From Lysobacteraceae bacterium NML93-0399 (GTDB lineage: Bacteria > Pseudomonadota > Gammaproteobacteria > Xanthomonadales > Xanthomonadaceae): a stretch of DNA of 64,000 nucleotides. The notes under the pieces are model-generated. The model was given only the letters and a program-made list of their open reading frames with translations. It was not told the DNA's origin and searched no databases. Below are positions 1 through 7,961 of the stretch, piece by piece. Numbering within the stretch: position 1 is the first letter of the stretch; every line of letters starts with the position of its first letter. The stretch spans positions 1-64,000 of the forward strand of contig NTJI01000002.1 of assembly GCA_002307375.1 (NCBI GenBank). The letters run 5' to 3'. The translations under genes were made by a program, and so were the position numbers.

Positions 1-1
1 A

Positions 2-1489
2 GCCGCGACGCCGGCGCGCCCCGCCCAGGGTGAGCGCCCCTCGCGCGGCGATGCCGGCGGTCAGCGTGGCGACGGGAAGGGCGAGCGTGGTGGCCGCAAT
101 GGCCAGCGTCGCGATCGTCGCGGCAACCGCCAGGGTCAGGGTGCAGCCGACGCCAAGGCGGCGACCACCGCTCAGGGGGCGCGCGAGGACGCACCACGGG
201 AGCCGCGGCGCGACACCGCGCCTGCCGCCGACGCCGGTGCGCGCAAGGAGCGCCAGCAGGAGCGCCGCCAGCGCCAGAAGCAGCGTGGTCAGCGTCAGAA
301 AACAGAAGGCGAAGCGACCGAAGCCCAGGCGACGACTGCCACTGTCGCGCCGGCCGTTGCCGCAGCAGTGGAAGCACCGCGTCCGACGCAGGCCGAGGTC
401 GCGTCGCCGGCACCGGCCGTGACGGCCGAAGCCCCGTCGACCGCTGAGACGCGCGAAACCGTTCATGCCGAAGCCGCGGCGCCGACCGTCGACACCGGCC
501 TCGAGGACGGCAACACCCACGAGGTGGAGACCGAAGGCGCACATGGTGGCGAGACCGGAAGCGAGACCGGCGACGACGAGGGCGGCAACGGTCGCCGCCG
601 TCGTGGACGCCGCGGTGGACGTCGTCGTCGTCGTGGCAAGTCCGGCGAGAGCGCCGCGGGCGACGAGGGCACGCTGGATGCCGATGACCAGGGCGACGAC
701 GAGGGTGTCGTGTCGACCGGCCATGGCCAGCCCGAGTTCGACTTCGACGACCTCCCCGCCCCCGGCACCACGCCGGCCGACGCCGCGCCGGCCACGGCCG
801 AGGATGCGCAGCGCCATCAGCGGGCTGCCGCCGCCGCACTCCCGGTCGCCACTGAGGCAGCCGTCCAGGCCGTCGAGCGCCTGACCGGGGATGCGTCCGC
901 GCCCCTGAACACCGCGCCCGCCGGAGCCGACGCCGTCCCGGCAGGTCCTGAAGCCGCGGCGCCGGTCGAAGCCAGCGTCACCGCCGCACCGGCGCAGACG
1001 CCAGCGGACAGCCAGACCGCCGTCGAAGGCCAGCCCTCGCCCGAGGCGCCGGCGGAGGTCGCCGCGGACGTGCTCGAGACATCGGCCGCATCCCAGGCGC
1101 AGGTGCGCGATACCGCTGCGGACGACACCGCCAGTGCAGTTGTCGACGCGCCGGCGGCCGAGGCGCAGCGCGAGGAGGCAGGCGACAGTGGCGACGTGAC
1201 GCCGGCCGCCCCCCGCGCCCCGGTGACCCAGGGCCTGTTCGACGCGCCGGCCGCCGACGCCGGCACAGACGCTCAGCCGGACCAGGTCGCCATCGGCGAT
1301 GCGCAGTCGGCGGCAGGGATGCCGCATTCCGCGCACGCTGCCGACGACACCGCGCAGGCGGACGAGGCCGCGCCGATCGATCCGGCCGACGCCGCAGTGG
1401 CGGGCACCGAGTCCACCGATTCGGCCGACGACGTCGCGGAACACCAGACTGGGGAGCCGCGACCCGCGTCGAGGCCACACGAGGCCTGA
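2..1489 (+). CDS. rne: Ribonuclease E, C-terminal part (5' truncated by window edge)
   Basis: The reading frame is open from base 2 to the TGA at 1487-1489, so the catalytic half lies upstream of the window. What remains is a low-complexity tail. It begins with an Arg/Gly/Gln-rich stretch (RRQRQKQRGQRQ and neighbours, about bases 40-300) and continues with an Ala/Pro/Glu-rich acidic region. A second Arg cluster (GRRRRGRRGGRRRRRG, bases about 591-640) resembles the RNA-binding AR2 segment of RNase E. A short aromatic patch (PEFDFDDLP) at about 730-755 could be a microdomain. RNase E initiates mRNA decay and processes rRNA and tRNA, with the tail as degradosome scaffold. The identification rests on composition and the Arg clusters, since no catalytic residue is visible. 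Ribonuclease G lacks such a tail. Confidence 0.72.
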   Translation, partial: AATPARPAQGERPSRGDAGGQRGDGKGERGGRNGQRRDRRGNRQGQGAADAKAATTAQGAREDAPREPRRDTAPAADAGARKERQQERRQRQKQRGQRQKTEGEATEAQATTATVAPAVAAAVEAPRPTQAEVASPAPAVTAEAPSTAETRETVHAEAAAPTVDTGLEDGNTHEVETEGAHGGETGSETGDDEGGNGRRRRGRRGGRRRRRGKSGESAAGDEGTLDADDQGDDEGVVSTGHGQPEFDFDDLPAPGTTPADAAPATAEDAQRHQRAAAAALPVATEAAVQAVERLTGDASAPLNTAPAGADAVPAGPEAAAPVEASVTAAPAQTPADSQTAVEGQPSPEAPAEVAADVLETSAASQAQVRDTAADDTASAVVDAPAAEAQREEAGDSGDVTPAAPRAPVTQGLFDAPAADAGTDAQPDQVAIGDAQSAAGMPHSAHAADDTAQADEAAPIDPADAAVAGTESTDSADDVAEHQTGEPRPASRPHEA

Positions 1490-1511
1490 GTTCCGCAGCA
1501 ACACACGGACA

Positions 1512-1537
1512 AACCCCGGCCCAGGCCGGGGTTTTTT
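1512..1537 (+). terminator. Rho-independent terminator of rne
   Basis: CCCCGGCC (1514-1521) pairs with GGCCGGGG (1524-1531) and is followed at once by six T (1532-1537). It lies 22 bases after the rne stop codon. Confidence 0.93.
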
Positions 1538-1878
1538 CTCGGCGTGTGTCGGGTCTGACGAGAGTGCCGGACCTACAGCGTCCCGAACGCGTAACGCGTC
1601 GCTCCGACGCGCGTGCCCGCCGCGCGAGCTCGGAAATGCCCGGTGACCAGGTCGGGTGCCGACGTCGCATGCGCGGCGAGAAGGCCGACGGGCGCTACGA
1701 AGTCGAAACGCGCTCGCGCCTCACGCCCCCGGTGCGCACGGACGTCGCGCTCACCACGCTGGCACCGACTGCGCGAACGCAGTCGGACACGGCAATACCG
1801 GCTTCTGCAGGACGATGCCTGCCGACTGAGCGCGTCCGACGGCCACGCCGGCATCCGGCACGCCGCCGACGACGCCGC
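1538..1878. other. Intergenic region with one strong hairpin, no gene supported
   Basis: This stretch separates the rne terminator from the 3' end of the minus-strand gacA-like gene. Open frames cross it on both strands, but they have no recognisable domain and look like high-GC artefacts. The one structured element is a perfect 9-bp hairpin at 1765-1786, CCGACTGCG-CGAA-CGCAGTCGG. Read on the minus strand the loop is TTCG. It lies about 90 bases beyond the stop of the minus-strand regulator and has no T run, so it may only be a weak terminator or an mRNA 3' stabiliser. Confidence 0.5.
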
Positions 1879-2529
1879 TCAGACGACGGCCAGCTCGGTC
1901 GGTGCGACGCGGTACTGGCTGGCCAGGCGCGCCAGGGCGATCGAATCCTGGATCTGCAGCTTCTCGAACAGGCGCGACTTGTGCGTGTTGACGGTCTTGG
2001 CGCTGAGGCTCAGCCGCCGCGCGATGTCTTCCTGGCGCAGCCCCTGCAGCAGCAGCATCGCCACTTCCATCTCGCGCGGCGACAGCGCATCGAACGGCGT
2101 CTCGTTGCCGCCGATGCCCGACAGGGCGAGATTCTGCGCGATGTTGCTGGCCAGATACCTGCGACCGCGCGCGACGTCGCGCACGGCGCGGATCAGTTCG
2201 GCAGCATCGCCACCCTTGCCCACGTAGCCCGATGCGCCGGCTTCGATCATCCGCCGTGGCATCGGCCCGTCTTCGAGAATCGACACCACGATCACCCGTG
2301 TCTCGGGCTGGCCCCGCACGACGCGTTCGGTGACTTCCAGTCCACTGACCCCCGGCAGGTGCAGATCGCAGAGCACGATGTCGGGCTTGAGCCGACGGAT
2401 CAGTGGCAGTGCTTCTTCCCCGCTCTCGGCCTCGCCGATGACCTCGATGTCGGCTTCGCCCATGAGGATCATGCGCATGCCGGTCCGTACGAGCGCATGG
2501 TCGTCGACCATGAACACGCGAATCGTCAT
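1879..2529 (-). CDS. gacA: LuxR/NarL-family response regulator, GacA-like
   Basis: A 216-residue two-domain response regulator. The receiver domain (about residues 1-120) has the acidic pair D9-D10 and the phospho-acceptor D55 in VLCDLHLPG. The LuxR-type helix-turn-helix (about 148-205) carries LSPREMEVAMLLLQGL and LSAKTVNTHKSRLFEKL, the pattern of the GacA/UvrY branch. GacA proteins are phosphorylated by a GacS-type hybrid kinase and activate small RNAs of the Rsm/Csr system. No cognate kinase lies next to it, which is usual for GacA. It is transcribed toward the rne terminator. Family assignment is strong. The gene name rests on similarity to the xanthomonad GacA-like proteins I remember, so treat it as probable. 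Confidence 0.85.
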   Translation of the reverse strand: MTIRVFMVDDHALVRTGMRMILMGEADIEVIGEAESGEEALPLIRRLKPDIVLCDLHLPGVSGLEVTERVVRGQPETRVIVVSILEDGPMPRRMIEAGASGYVGKGGDAAELIRAVRDVARGRRYLASNIAQNLALSGIGGNETPFDALSPREMEVAMLLLQGLRQEDIARRLSLSAKTVNTHKSRLFEKLQIQDSIALARLASQYRVAPTELAVV

Positions 2530-2619
2530 CCCTGTTTCTCCCGTTGCGTGCCCCCCGCGGTCATCGAGGCTACGTTGCGCGTCCTCGTGATGGCAAGTCG
2601 GTAAATGCTGACCGCAGTG

Positions 2620-3231
2620 TCAGCTCCTCGCCTGCGCCATCGTCATCGCCAGCCGGATGTCCTCGGCCATCGTGTCGGCCGGTTGATCGTACTGGAACGC
2701 CAGCCGCAGGTGTCCGCGCGGATCGATGAGGTAGTTCACCATCGTGTGGTCCATGGCGTAGGACGAACTCGTCGGAACCTGTCGGTAGGTGACCCGGAAG
2801 GCCTGCGCCGTAAGACGCGTCTGCATGTCGTCACCGCGCAGGGCGACGATGTCGTCGCCGAAGGCTCCGACGTACTCGGCCAGAATCTCGCCGGTGTCGC
2901 GGGCGGGATCCACGGTGACGAACACGATCTGCAGCTGCTCGCCGGCCTCGCCCAGCGCGCGCTTGACCTGGGTCGCCTTGAGCAGCGATGTGGGGCAGAC
3001 CTCGGGGCAATGCGTATAGCCGAAGGACAGCAGCACGTAGCGGCCGCGGAAGTCGGCCAGGCCACGCGGCTGGCCGTCGGTGTCCTGCAGATCGAGGCTG
3101 CGGCCATAGACCACGCCCGACAGATCGGTGCCGGTGAACGGCCCGGCCGGCGGCGCGCTGCAGGCAGCGAGCAGGAGTGCGGACAGGGCCAGGATCGCGG
3201 GACGGACGGACACGGTCGAGGGCAGTGACAA
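2620..3231 (-). CDS. SCO1/SenC/PrrC-family copper chaperone lipoprotein
   Basis: A 203-residue thioredoxin-fold protein. A hydrophobic leader ends in a lipobox (LAAC, C24), so it is probably a lipoprotein facing the periplasm. The copper-binding CPEVC motif (C75, C79) and the distal H162 in the MDHT context are all present, so metal binding should be intact. Sco proteins deliver copper to the CuA site of cytochrome c oxidase or act as thiol reductants for it. It follows the aminotransferase gene on the same strand after a 72-base gap. The start is uncertain: TTG at 3231 gives the longest form, but GTG at 3213 gives a tighter signal peptide. Neither has a good Shine-Dalgarno sequence. Confidence 0.87.
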   Translation of the reverse strand: MSLPSTVSVRPAILALSALLLAACSAPPAGPFTGTDLSGVVYGRSLDLQDTDGQPRGLADFRGRYVLLSFGYTHCPEVCPTSLLKATQVKRALGEAGEQLQIVFVTVDPARDTGEILAEYVGAFGDDIVALRGDDMQTRLTAQAFRVTYRQVPTSSSYAMDHTMVNYLIDPRGHLRLAFQYDQPADTMAEDIRLAMTMAQARS

Positions 3232-3303
3232 AGCGTTACGCGGGAGGCTGGAGTCTAACGGGGCAGGCCTGAAGCACTGCGCGACCGATCGTCGCAGTCC
3301 GCT

Positions 3304-4449
3304 TCAGAGCGCCTGCAGGCGTTCGATCGCTGCCGCCAGCGTCGCCTCGTTCTTGGCGAAGCACAGCCGCGCCAGGCGTTGACCGGCCGGCGGCGTCGCA
3401 TAGAACGGCGACAGCGGAATCGCCGCCACGCCCTTCTCCACCGTCAGCCAGCGACAGAACGCCACGTCGTCGAGATCGCTGACGGCCGAGTAATCGACGA
3501 GCTGGAAATAGCCACCCGGCACCGGCAGGCAACGCAGCCGCGTGCTCGCCAACTGCGCGGCGAAGGCATCGCGCTTGGCCTGGTAGAACGCGCCGAGCTG
3601 CTCGTAGTGTTCTGGTGCCTCGCGCAGCATCTGCGCGAACGCATGCTGCGCGGGGGCGAAGGTGCAGAAGACGTTGTACTGGTGGACCTTGCGGAACTCG
3701 GCGCTCAGCGCCGGCGGCGCGATGCAGTAGCCGAGCTTCCAGCCGGTGCAGTGGTAGGTCTTGCCGAAGCTCGACACGACGAAGCTGCGTTCGCGCAGTT
3801 CCGGCCAGCGCAGCGCTGATTCGTGGCGCGCGCCATCGAACACGATGTGTTCGTAGACCTCGTCCGACAGCAGGAAGATGCCGGTATCGCGCAGGATGTC
3901 GGCGATCGCCTGCATGTCGTCGGCGCCGAGCATCGCGCCGGACGGGTTGTGCGGGCTGTTGACGATCAACATCCGGGTCCTGGGCGTGATCGCATCGCGC
4001 ACGCGCTGCCAGTCGGGCGCGAAGGTCGCCGGATCCAGCGGCACGTGCACCGCGACGGCTCCGGCCAGCTCGATCGCGGGCGCGTAGCAGTCGTAGGCCG
4101 GATCCAGCACCACCACGTTCTCACCGGCGCGCACCACCGCGTGGATCGCGTTGAAGATCGCCTCGGTGGCGCCGCTGGTGACGGTGACTTCCGAATCGGC
4201 ATCCGGGCGATGCCCGTAGACGCGCTCGGTCTTCTCCGCGATCGCCTCGCGAAGCGCCGGAATGCCCGTCATCGGCGCATACTGGTTGTGGCCGGCGCGC
4301 ATCGCCTCGGCCAGCGCGTCGACCAGGCGCGGCGGCACGTCGAAGTCCGGAAATCCCTGGCCCAGGTTGACCGCGCCGTGTTCGGCGGCCAGCTGCGACA
4401 TCACGGTGAAGATCGTGGTGCCGACCTTCGGAAGTTTGGTCCGGATCAT
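3304..4449 (-). CDS. Class I PLP aminotransferase, YbdL-type (methionine/kynurenine aminotransferase-like)
   Basis: A 381-residue fold-type I aminotransferase with typical signatures: NLGQGFPDFD near the N-terminus, the NSPHNPSG loop (about 164-171), SDEVYE with the pyridine-binding Asp (D196), and the Schiff-base lysine K230 in SSFGKTYHCTGWK. This last motif and the N-terminal GQGFPDF are characteristic of the YbdL methionine aminotransferase and kynurenine aminotransferase group, which transaminate methionine or aromatic amino acids with 2-oxo acids in the cytosol. The exact substrate cannot be read from sequence. Its start is separated by 72 bases from the divergent DUF3293 gene, so the two promoters must share that interval. 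Confidence 0.85.
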   Translation of the reverse strand: MIRTKLPKVGTTIFTVMSQLAAEHGAVNLGQGFPDFDVPPRLVDALAEAMRAGHNQYAPMTGIPALREAIAEKTERVYGHRPDADSEVTVTSGATEAIFNAIHAVVRAGENVVVLDPAYDCYAPAIELAGAVAVHVPLDPATFAPDWQRVRDAITPRTRMLIVNSPHNPSGAMLGADDMQAIADILRDTGIFLLSDEVYEHIVFDGARHESALRWPELRERSFVVSSFGKTYHCTGWKLGYCIAPPALSAEFRKVHQYNVFCTFAPAQHAFAQMLREAPEHYEQLGAFYQAKRDAFAAQLASTRLRCLPVPGGYFQLVDYSAVSDLDDVAFCRWLTVEKGVAAIPLSPFYATPPAGQRLARLCFAKNEATLAAAIERLQAL

Positions 4450-4521
4450 CGCCTGCGCGCCGTTGGAAGATCTGAGGGGCCACGAGTGTACGGATGCGCA
4501 CTACGGGGATAAACCGCCGCC

Positions 4522-5004
4522 ATGAACCGCCAGCATCCCATCGACGACACCCGCCTGCTCGAGCTGTTGCACGCCTATCTCGATGCCCGCTACCGCTGGC
4601 AGCATCGCGACGACTGGCACGACATCGTCATCGGTCTGCCGACGCCGGGGCTGGACCTGCGCTATCCCGACGTCGCCAGCTTCGGCGCGATCTCGGCCTG
4701 GAATCCGATGTCCGAGCCGCGCACGGCGGTCGAGAACCGGCGCGCGGACAAGGCGCTCGAGGCCGAGCTGACGGCGATGGGGCTCGCGCACATGCCCGGC
4801 TTCGCCAGTGCGATCGACCGCAGCTGGCGCGAACCGAGCTGGGTCGTGCTGGGCATGCCCCTGGACGCTTTCGACGCACTCGCGCGCCGCTACGGCCAGC
4901 TCGGCACGCTGTGGTGGCTGCGGGAAACGCCGGTGCGGCTGCGCATGGACGCACGGCGTCCCGCGGGCCTGGAAGGCGATGCGCACGTCGACTGGCTCCG
5001 CTGA
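4522..5004 (+). CDS. DUF3293 domain-containing protein
   Basis: A 160-residue soluble protein without signal peptide or membrane segment. The ISAWNPMSEPRTAVENRRA segment is the hallmark of the DUF3293 family: an AWNP turn followed by an N-rich helix. Function is unknown in the family. It is transcribed divergently from the aminotransferase and its stop codon overlaps the proposed ccm promoter. A TAAACC hexamer ends 6 bases before the ATG, the same spacing seen at three other starts in this window, so the message could be leaderless; here the hexamer match is poor. Confidence 0.75.
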   Translation: MNRQHPIDDTRLLELLHAYLDARYRWQHRDDWHDIVIGLPTPGLDLRYPDVASFGAISAWNPMSEPRTAVENRRADKALEAELTAMGLAHMPGFASAIDRSWREPSWVVLGMPLDAFDALARRYGQLGTLWWLRETPVRLRMDARRPAGLEGDAHVDWLR

Positions 5005-5030
5005 CGCCGGCACTGCGCTGCGGCTAGGAT
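5001..5030 (+). promoter_or_regulatory. Candidate sigma-70 promoter for the ccm operon
   Basis: CTGACG (5001-5006) and TAGGAT (5025-5030) are separated by 18 bases. Each matches 4 of 6 consensus positions. The -35 overlaps the stop codon of the DUF3293 gene and transcription would start about 40 bases before ccmA. Inferred by eye only. Confidence 0.4.
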
Positions 5031-5076
5031 GGCCGCGCGGCCGTCCGGGCCGCACGCATGAGCCCGACGCCGCAGC

Positions 5077-5712
5077 ATGTCCGACAGCGCACCCTCCCTG
5101 CTCGCCGCCCGCGGTCTGTGTTTCATGCGCGACGCGCAGCCGGTGTTCGGCCCACTCGATTTCCAGGTCGCCCACGGCGAAGCGCTGCTGGTGCAGGGCG
5201 GAAACGGCGCCGGCAAGACCACCCTGTTACGTGTGCTGGCGGGGCTGCTGGAAGCCGATGCCGGCACGGTCGACATCGCCGGCGCGCCCGTGGCCCGCGC
5301 GATGCGCGCCGGCGCGATGGCCTATCTGGGGCACCTGCCCGGCCTGAAGGCCGACCTCGATGCGTTCGAGAACCTCGACTTCCTCGCCCGCCTGCAGGGC
5401 GCGCGCGCCACGCAGGACGCGACACGCGCGCTCGCGCTCGTGGGCCTGGCCGCGCATGCGCATCTGCCGGTGCGGCAGATGTCGGCCGGGCAGAAGAAGC
5501 GTCTGTCGCTGGCCAGGCTGTGGATGTCGCCGGCGCCGCTGTGGCTGCTCGACGAACCCTATGCCAACCTCGACCTGCAGGGCATCGAACTGGTCAACCG
5601 CATGGTGCGCGCGCAACTGGAGGATGGTGGCGCAGCGCTGGTGACCACGCACGGCGCCTATGCCGCGCCGCCGGTGCGCACGCGCGAACTGCTGCTCGGG
5701 CGCGCGGCATGA
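5077..5712 (+). CDS. ccmA: Heme exporter ATP-binding protein CcmA
   Basis: A 211-residue ABC ATPase. The Walker A motif is GGNGAGKTT (41-49), the signature is [12 protein letters not shown] (about 135-146) and Walker B is LWLLDE (155-160). With CcmB it forms the cytoplasmic motor that, together with CcmC and CcmD, drives release of holo-CcmE from the inner-membrane complex in System I cytochrome c maturation. The length is normal for CcmA. It is the first gene of an intact ccmABCDEFGHI operon, and its stop codon overlaps the ccmB ATG (ATGA at 5709-5712), implying translational coupling. Confidence 0.96.
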   Translation: MSDSAPSLLAARGLCFMRDAQPVFGPLDFQVAHGEALLVQGGNGAGKTTLLRVLAGLLEADAGTVDIAGAPVARAMRAGAMAYLGHLPGLKADLDAFENLDFLARLQGARATQDATRALALVGLAAHAHLPVRQMSAGQKKRLSLARLWMSPAPLWLLDEPYANLDLQGIELVNRMVRAQLEDGGAALVTTHGAYAAPPVRTRELLLGRAA

Positions 5713-6395
5713 GCGGCGCGCCCACCCTGGCGGGCAGCGCGTCGGCGCTGATCGCCCGCGACCTGCGCCTGCTGTGGCGCCGTCGCGGCGATGCGCTGCA
5801 ACCCGCGCTCTTCGCGGTGCTGGTCGTGGTGCTGTTCGCGCTGGCACTGGGCAACGAACCGGCGATGCTGCGGGCCGTGGCGCCCGGCGTGCTGTGGGTG
5901 TCGGCGGTGCTGTCGGGCCTGCTGGCGCTCGATACCCTGTTCCGCGGCGATGCCGAGGACGGATCGCTCGAACAATGGATGCTCGCACCCGTGCCGCTGG
6001 CCTGGCTGGTCCTGGTGCGCACGGTGGTGCACTGGGCGACGACGACCGTGCCGCTGCTCGTCGCAACGCCGCTGCTGGCCGAACTGCTGGGCCTGCCGCG
6101 CGCGCAACTGCCGGTGCTGCTGGCTGGACTCGCGCTGGGCACACCGCTGCTGAGTCTGCTCGGCGGCGTGGTCGCGGCGCTGACCATCGGCATGCGCCGT
6201 TCCGGTATCCTGCTGGCGCTGTTGGCCCTGCCCCTGTACGTTCCGGTGCTGGTGTTCGGTGCAGGCAGCGTCGCGATCGCGGCGCAGGGACACGATCCAT
6301 CCGGCGGGCTGTTGCTGCTGGCCGCGGGTCTGGTCATTGCGCTGGTACTGGCGCCCTTCGCTGCGGCGACCGCCATTCGCATCGCACTCGACTGA
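5709..6395 (+). CDS. ccmB: Heme exporter membrane protein CcmB
   Basis: A 228-residue, strongly hydrophobic protein with about six membrane spans. It is the permease partner of CcmA. The N-terminal [19 protein letters not shown] segment before the first span is typical of CcmB. The start is set by the 4-base overlap with ccmA; a longer in-frame extension upstream is only the shadow of ccmA. The next gene, ccmC, starts 119 bases later, the largest gap inside the operon. No obvious promoter or gene sits in that gap. Confidence 0.95.
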   Translation: MSGAPTLAGSASALIARDLRLLWRRRGDALQPALFAVLVVVLFALALGNEPAMLRAVAPGVLWVSAVLSGLLALDTLFRGDAEDGSLEQWMLAPVPLAWLVLVRTVVHWATTTVPLLVATPLLAELLGLPRAQLPVLLAGLALGTPLLSLLGGVVAALTIGMRRSGILLALLALPLYVPVLVFGAGSVAIAAQGHDPSGGLLLLAAGLVIALVLAPFAAATAIRIALD

Positions 6396-6514
6396 TCGGC
6401 CCGCGACGGGTCTGGAGGGCCTCGTCGCCGACGCGCAACCGCCACGCAACGCCGCGCCTGCACGCCTGACGTGCACGGCTCCGAGACCGCAAAGCCCGAA
6501 CGTCTGCCTGCCGA

Positions 6515-7273
6515 ATGAATCCTGTCCTGCGCTGGTTCCATCAACTCGGTTCACCCCCGCACTTCGACCGTTTCGCACGCCGCTGGGCGCCGTGGGGCTT
6601 CGGCCTGGGTCTGCTGACGATGGCCTTCGGCCTGTACGGCGCGCTGTTCGCGGTGCCGGCCGACTATCAGCAGGGCGACAGCTTCCGCATCCTCTACATC
6701 CACGTGCCCAGCGCATGGATGAGCCTGGCGGTGTTCGCGGTCATGGCGATCTACGCCGCGATCGCGCTGGTCTGGCGCATCAAGCTCTGCGAGATCCTGG
6801 CGATGGCCTGCGCACCGATCGGCGCCGCGTTCACCGTCATCACGCTCGCGACCGGCTCGATCTGGGGCCGGCCGATGTGGGGCACCTGGTGGGACTGGGA
6901 CCCGCGCCTGACCAGCGAACTGATCCTGCTGTTCCTCTACCTGGGCGTCATGGGCCTCTATGGCGCGATCGAGGACAAGCGCACCGCGGCCCGCGCGGCG
7001 GGACTGCTGGCGATCGTCGGTGTGGTGCTGCTGCCGGTGATCCGCTACTCGGTGGTGTGGTGGGATTCGCTGCACCAGGGCCAGACCATCCGCGTGTTCG
7101 GCGAATCGACGATGCACGGCAGCATGCTGTGGCCGCTGGTGTGGATGGTGGTCGGCACCAAGTTCTGGTTCGTCGGCTCGCTGTTGGCGCGCGCACGCGC
7201 CGACAATCTGCGCCGCGAAGCCGGCAAGGACTGGGTGCGGGCACTGGTCGTGCCGAACGGGGAGCGCACATGA
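6515..7273 (+). CDS. ccmC: Heme-handling membrane protein CcmC
   Basis: A 252-residue protein with six predicted membrane spans and the tryptophan-rich periplasmic motif WGTWWDWDPRLT (122-133) that binds heme edge-on. The two conserved histidines that ligate heme iron are H63 (IHVP) and H187 (SLHQG). CcmC presents heme to CcmE and is sufficient for covalent heme-CcmE formation. All family-defining residues are present. It overlaps ccmD by four bases. Confidence 0.96.
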   Translation: MNPVLRWFHQLGSPPHFDRFARRWAPWGFGLGLLTMAFGLYGALFAVPADYQQGDSFRILYIHVPSAWMSLAVFAVMAIYAAIALVWRIKLCEILAMACAPIGAAFTVITLATGSIWGRPMWGTWWDWDPRLTSELILLFLYLGVMGLYGAIEDKRTAARAAGLLAIVGVVLLPVIRYSVVWWDSLHQGQTIRVFGESTMHGSMLWPLVWMVVGTKFWFVGSLLARARADNLRREAGKDWVRALVVPNGERT

Positions 7274-7446
7274 GCTACATCGAATATGTCGTGGCCGCCT
7301 ACGCGGTGTTCGCCGCCGTGCTGGCCTGGGATTTCGTCGCGCCGCGCATCCGCATCGCGCAGTTGCTGCGCGCGGTGCGTCTGGTCGCCTCGCGGCGTGC
7401 TGCCGCGGCGACCGTCGCCGATGACACTGCGGAGCTGACCCGATGA
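7270..7446 (+). CDS. ccmD: Heme exporter subunit CcmD
   Basis: A 58-residue small membrane protein with one N-terminal transmembrane helix (about residues 4-24) followed by a basic segment with several Arg residues. That matches CcmD, which tethers the CcmABC complex and helps release heme-loaded CcmE. Start and stop both overlap neighbours in ATGA arrangements (7270-7273 with ccmC, 7443-7446 with ccmE), which supports a coupled real gene despite its short length. Confidence 0.9.
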   Translation: MSYIEYVVAAYAVFAAVLAWDFVAPRIRIAQLLRAVRLVASRRAAAATVADDTAELTR

Positions 7447-7925
7447 ATCCACTGCGCCGCCGCCGCTTGTTGTTCGTTGTCGCGATCGTCGCCGCCAGCG
7501 CGCTGTCGATGACGCTGATCGCGTTCGCCCTGCAGCGCAACGTGTCCTATCTCTACACGCCGCACGAAGTGCTGGGCGGTATCGCCGGCGAGGCGGTGTC
7601 GTCGGGGGATGCGCGCTTCAGGCTCGGCGGCATGGTCGCCGACGGCTCGTTCACGCGCGCGGAAGGTTCGATGGAGGCGCGCTTCCGTGTCACCGATGGC
7701 GATGCGGAACTGCCGGTGCGCTACACCGGCATGCTGCCCGACCTGTTCCGCGAGAACCAGGCGGTGGTGGCCACCGGCCGCATGGCAGATGGCGTTTTCG
7801 TCGCCGAACAGGTGCTGGCCAAGCACGACGAAACCTATGTGCCCAAGGAAGTCGCGGACAAGATGGGGCTTGCCCACGACAAGCACGGCGGACCTGTCAC
7901 GCCCGAGCCGGACGTCGCACAGTGA
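7443..7925 (+). CDS. ccmE: Periplasmic heme chaperone CcmE
   Basis: A 160-residue protein with a single N-terminal membrane anchor (about 8-30) and a periplasmic OB-fold domain. The covalent heme-binding histidine is H128 in [11 protein letters not shown], with the axial-ligand tyrosine Y132 four residues on. The usual form of the motif is HDENY, so Thr replaces Asn here, a mild variation. CcmE receives heme from CcmC and passes it to the CcmFH ligase. The C-terminal tail is short and proline- and charge-rich, as is normal. Confidence 0.96.
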   Translation: MNPLRRRRLLFVVAIVAASALSMTLIAFALQRNVSYLYTPHEVLGGIAGEAVSSGDARFRLGGMVADGSFTRAEGSMEARFRVTDGDAELPVRYTGMLPDLFRENQAVVATGRMADGVFVAEQVLAKHDETYVPKEVADKMGLAHDKHGGPVTPEPDVAQ

Positions 7926-7961
7926 GGTCGACGACGGGTAACGCGCATCGGGAGTGCCCCG

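Noticed and set aside
1546..2604. Plus-strand open frame of 352 codons over the gacA-like gene
   Set aside because: Antisense to a clear response regulator, and its first part is low-complexity Arg-rich sequence.
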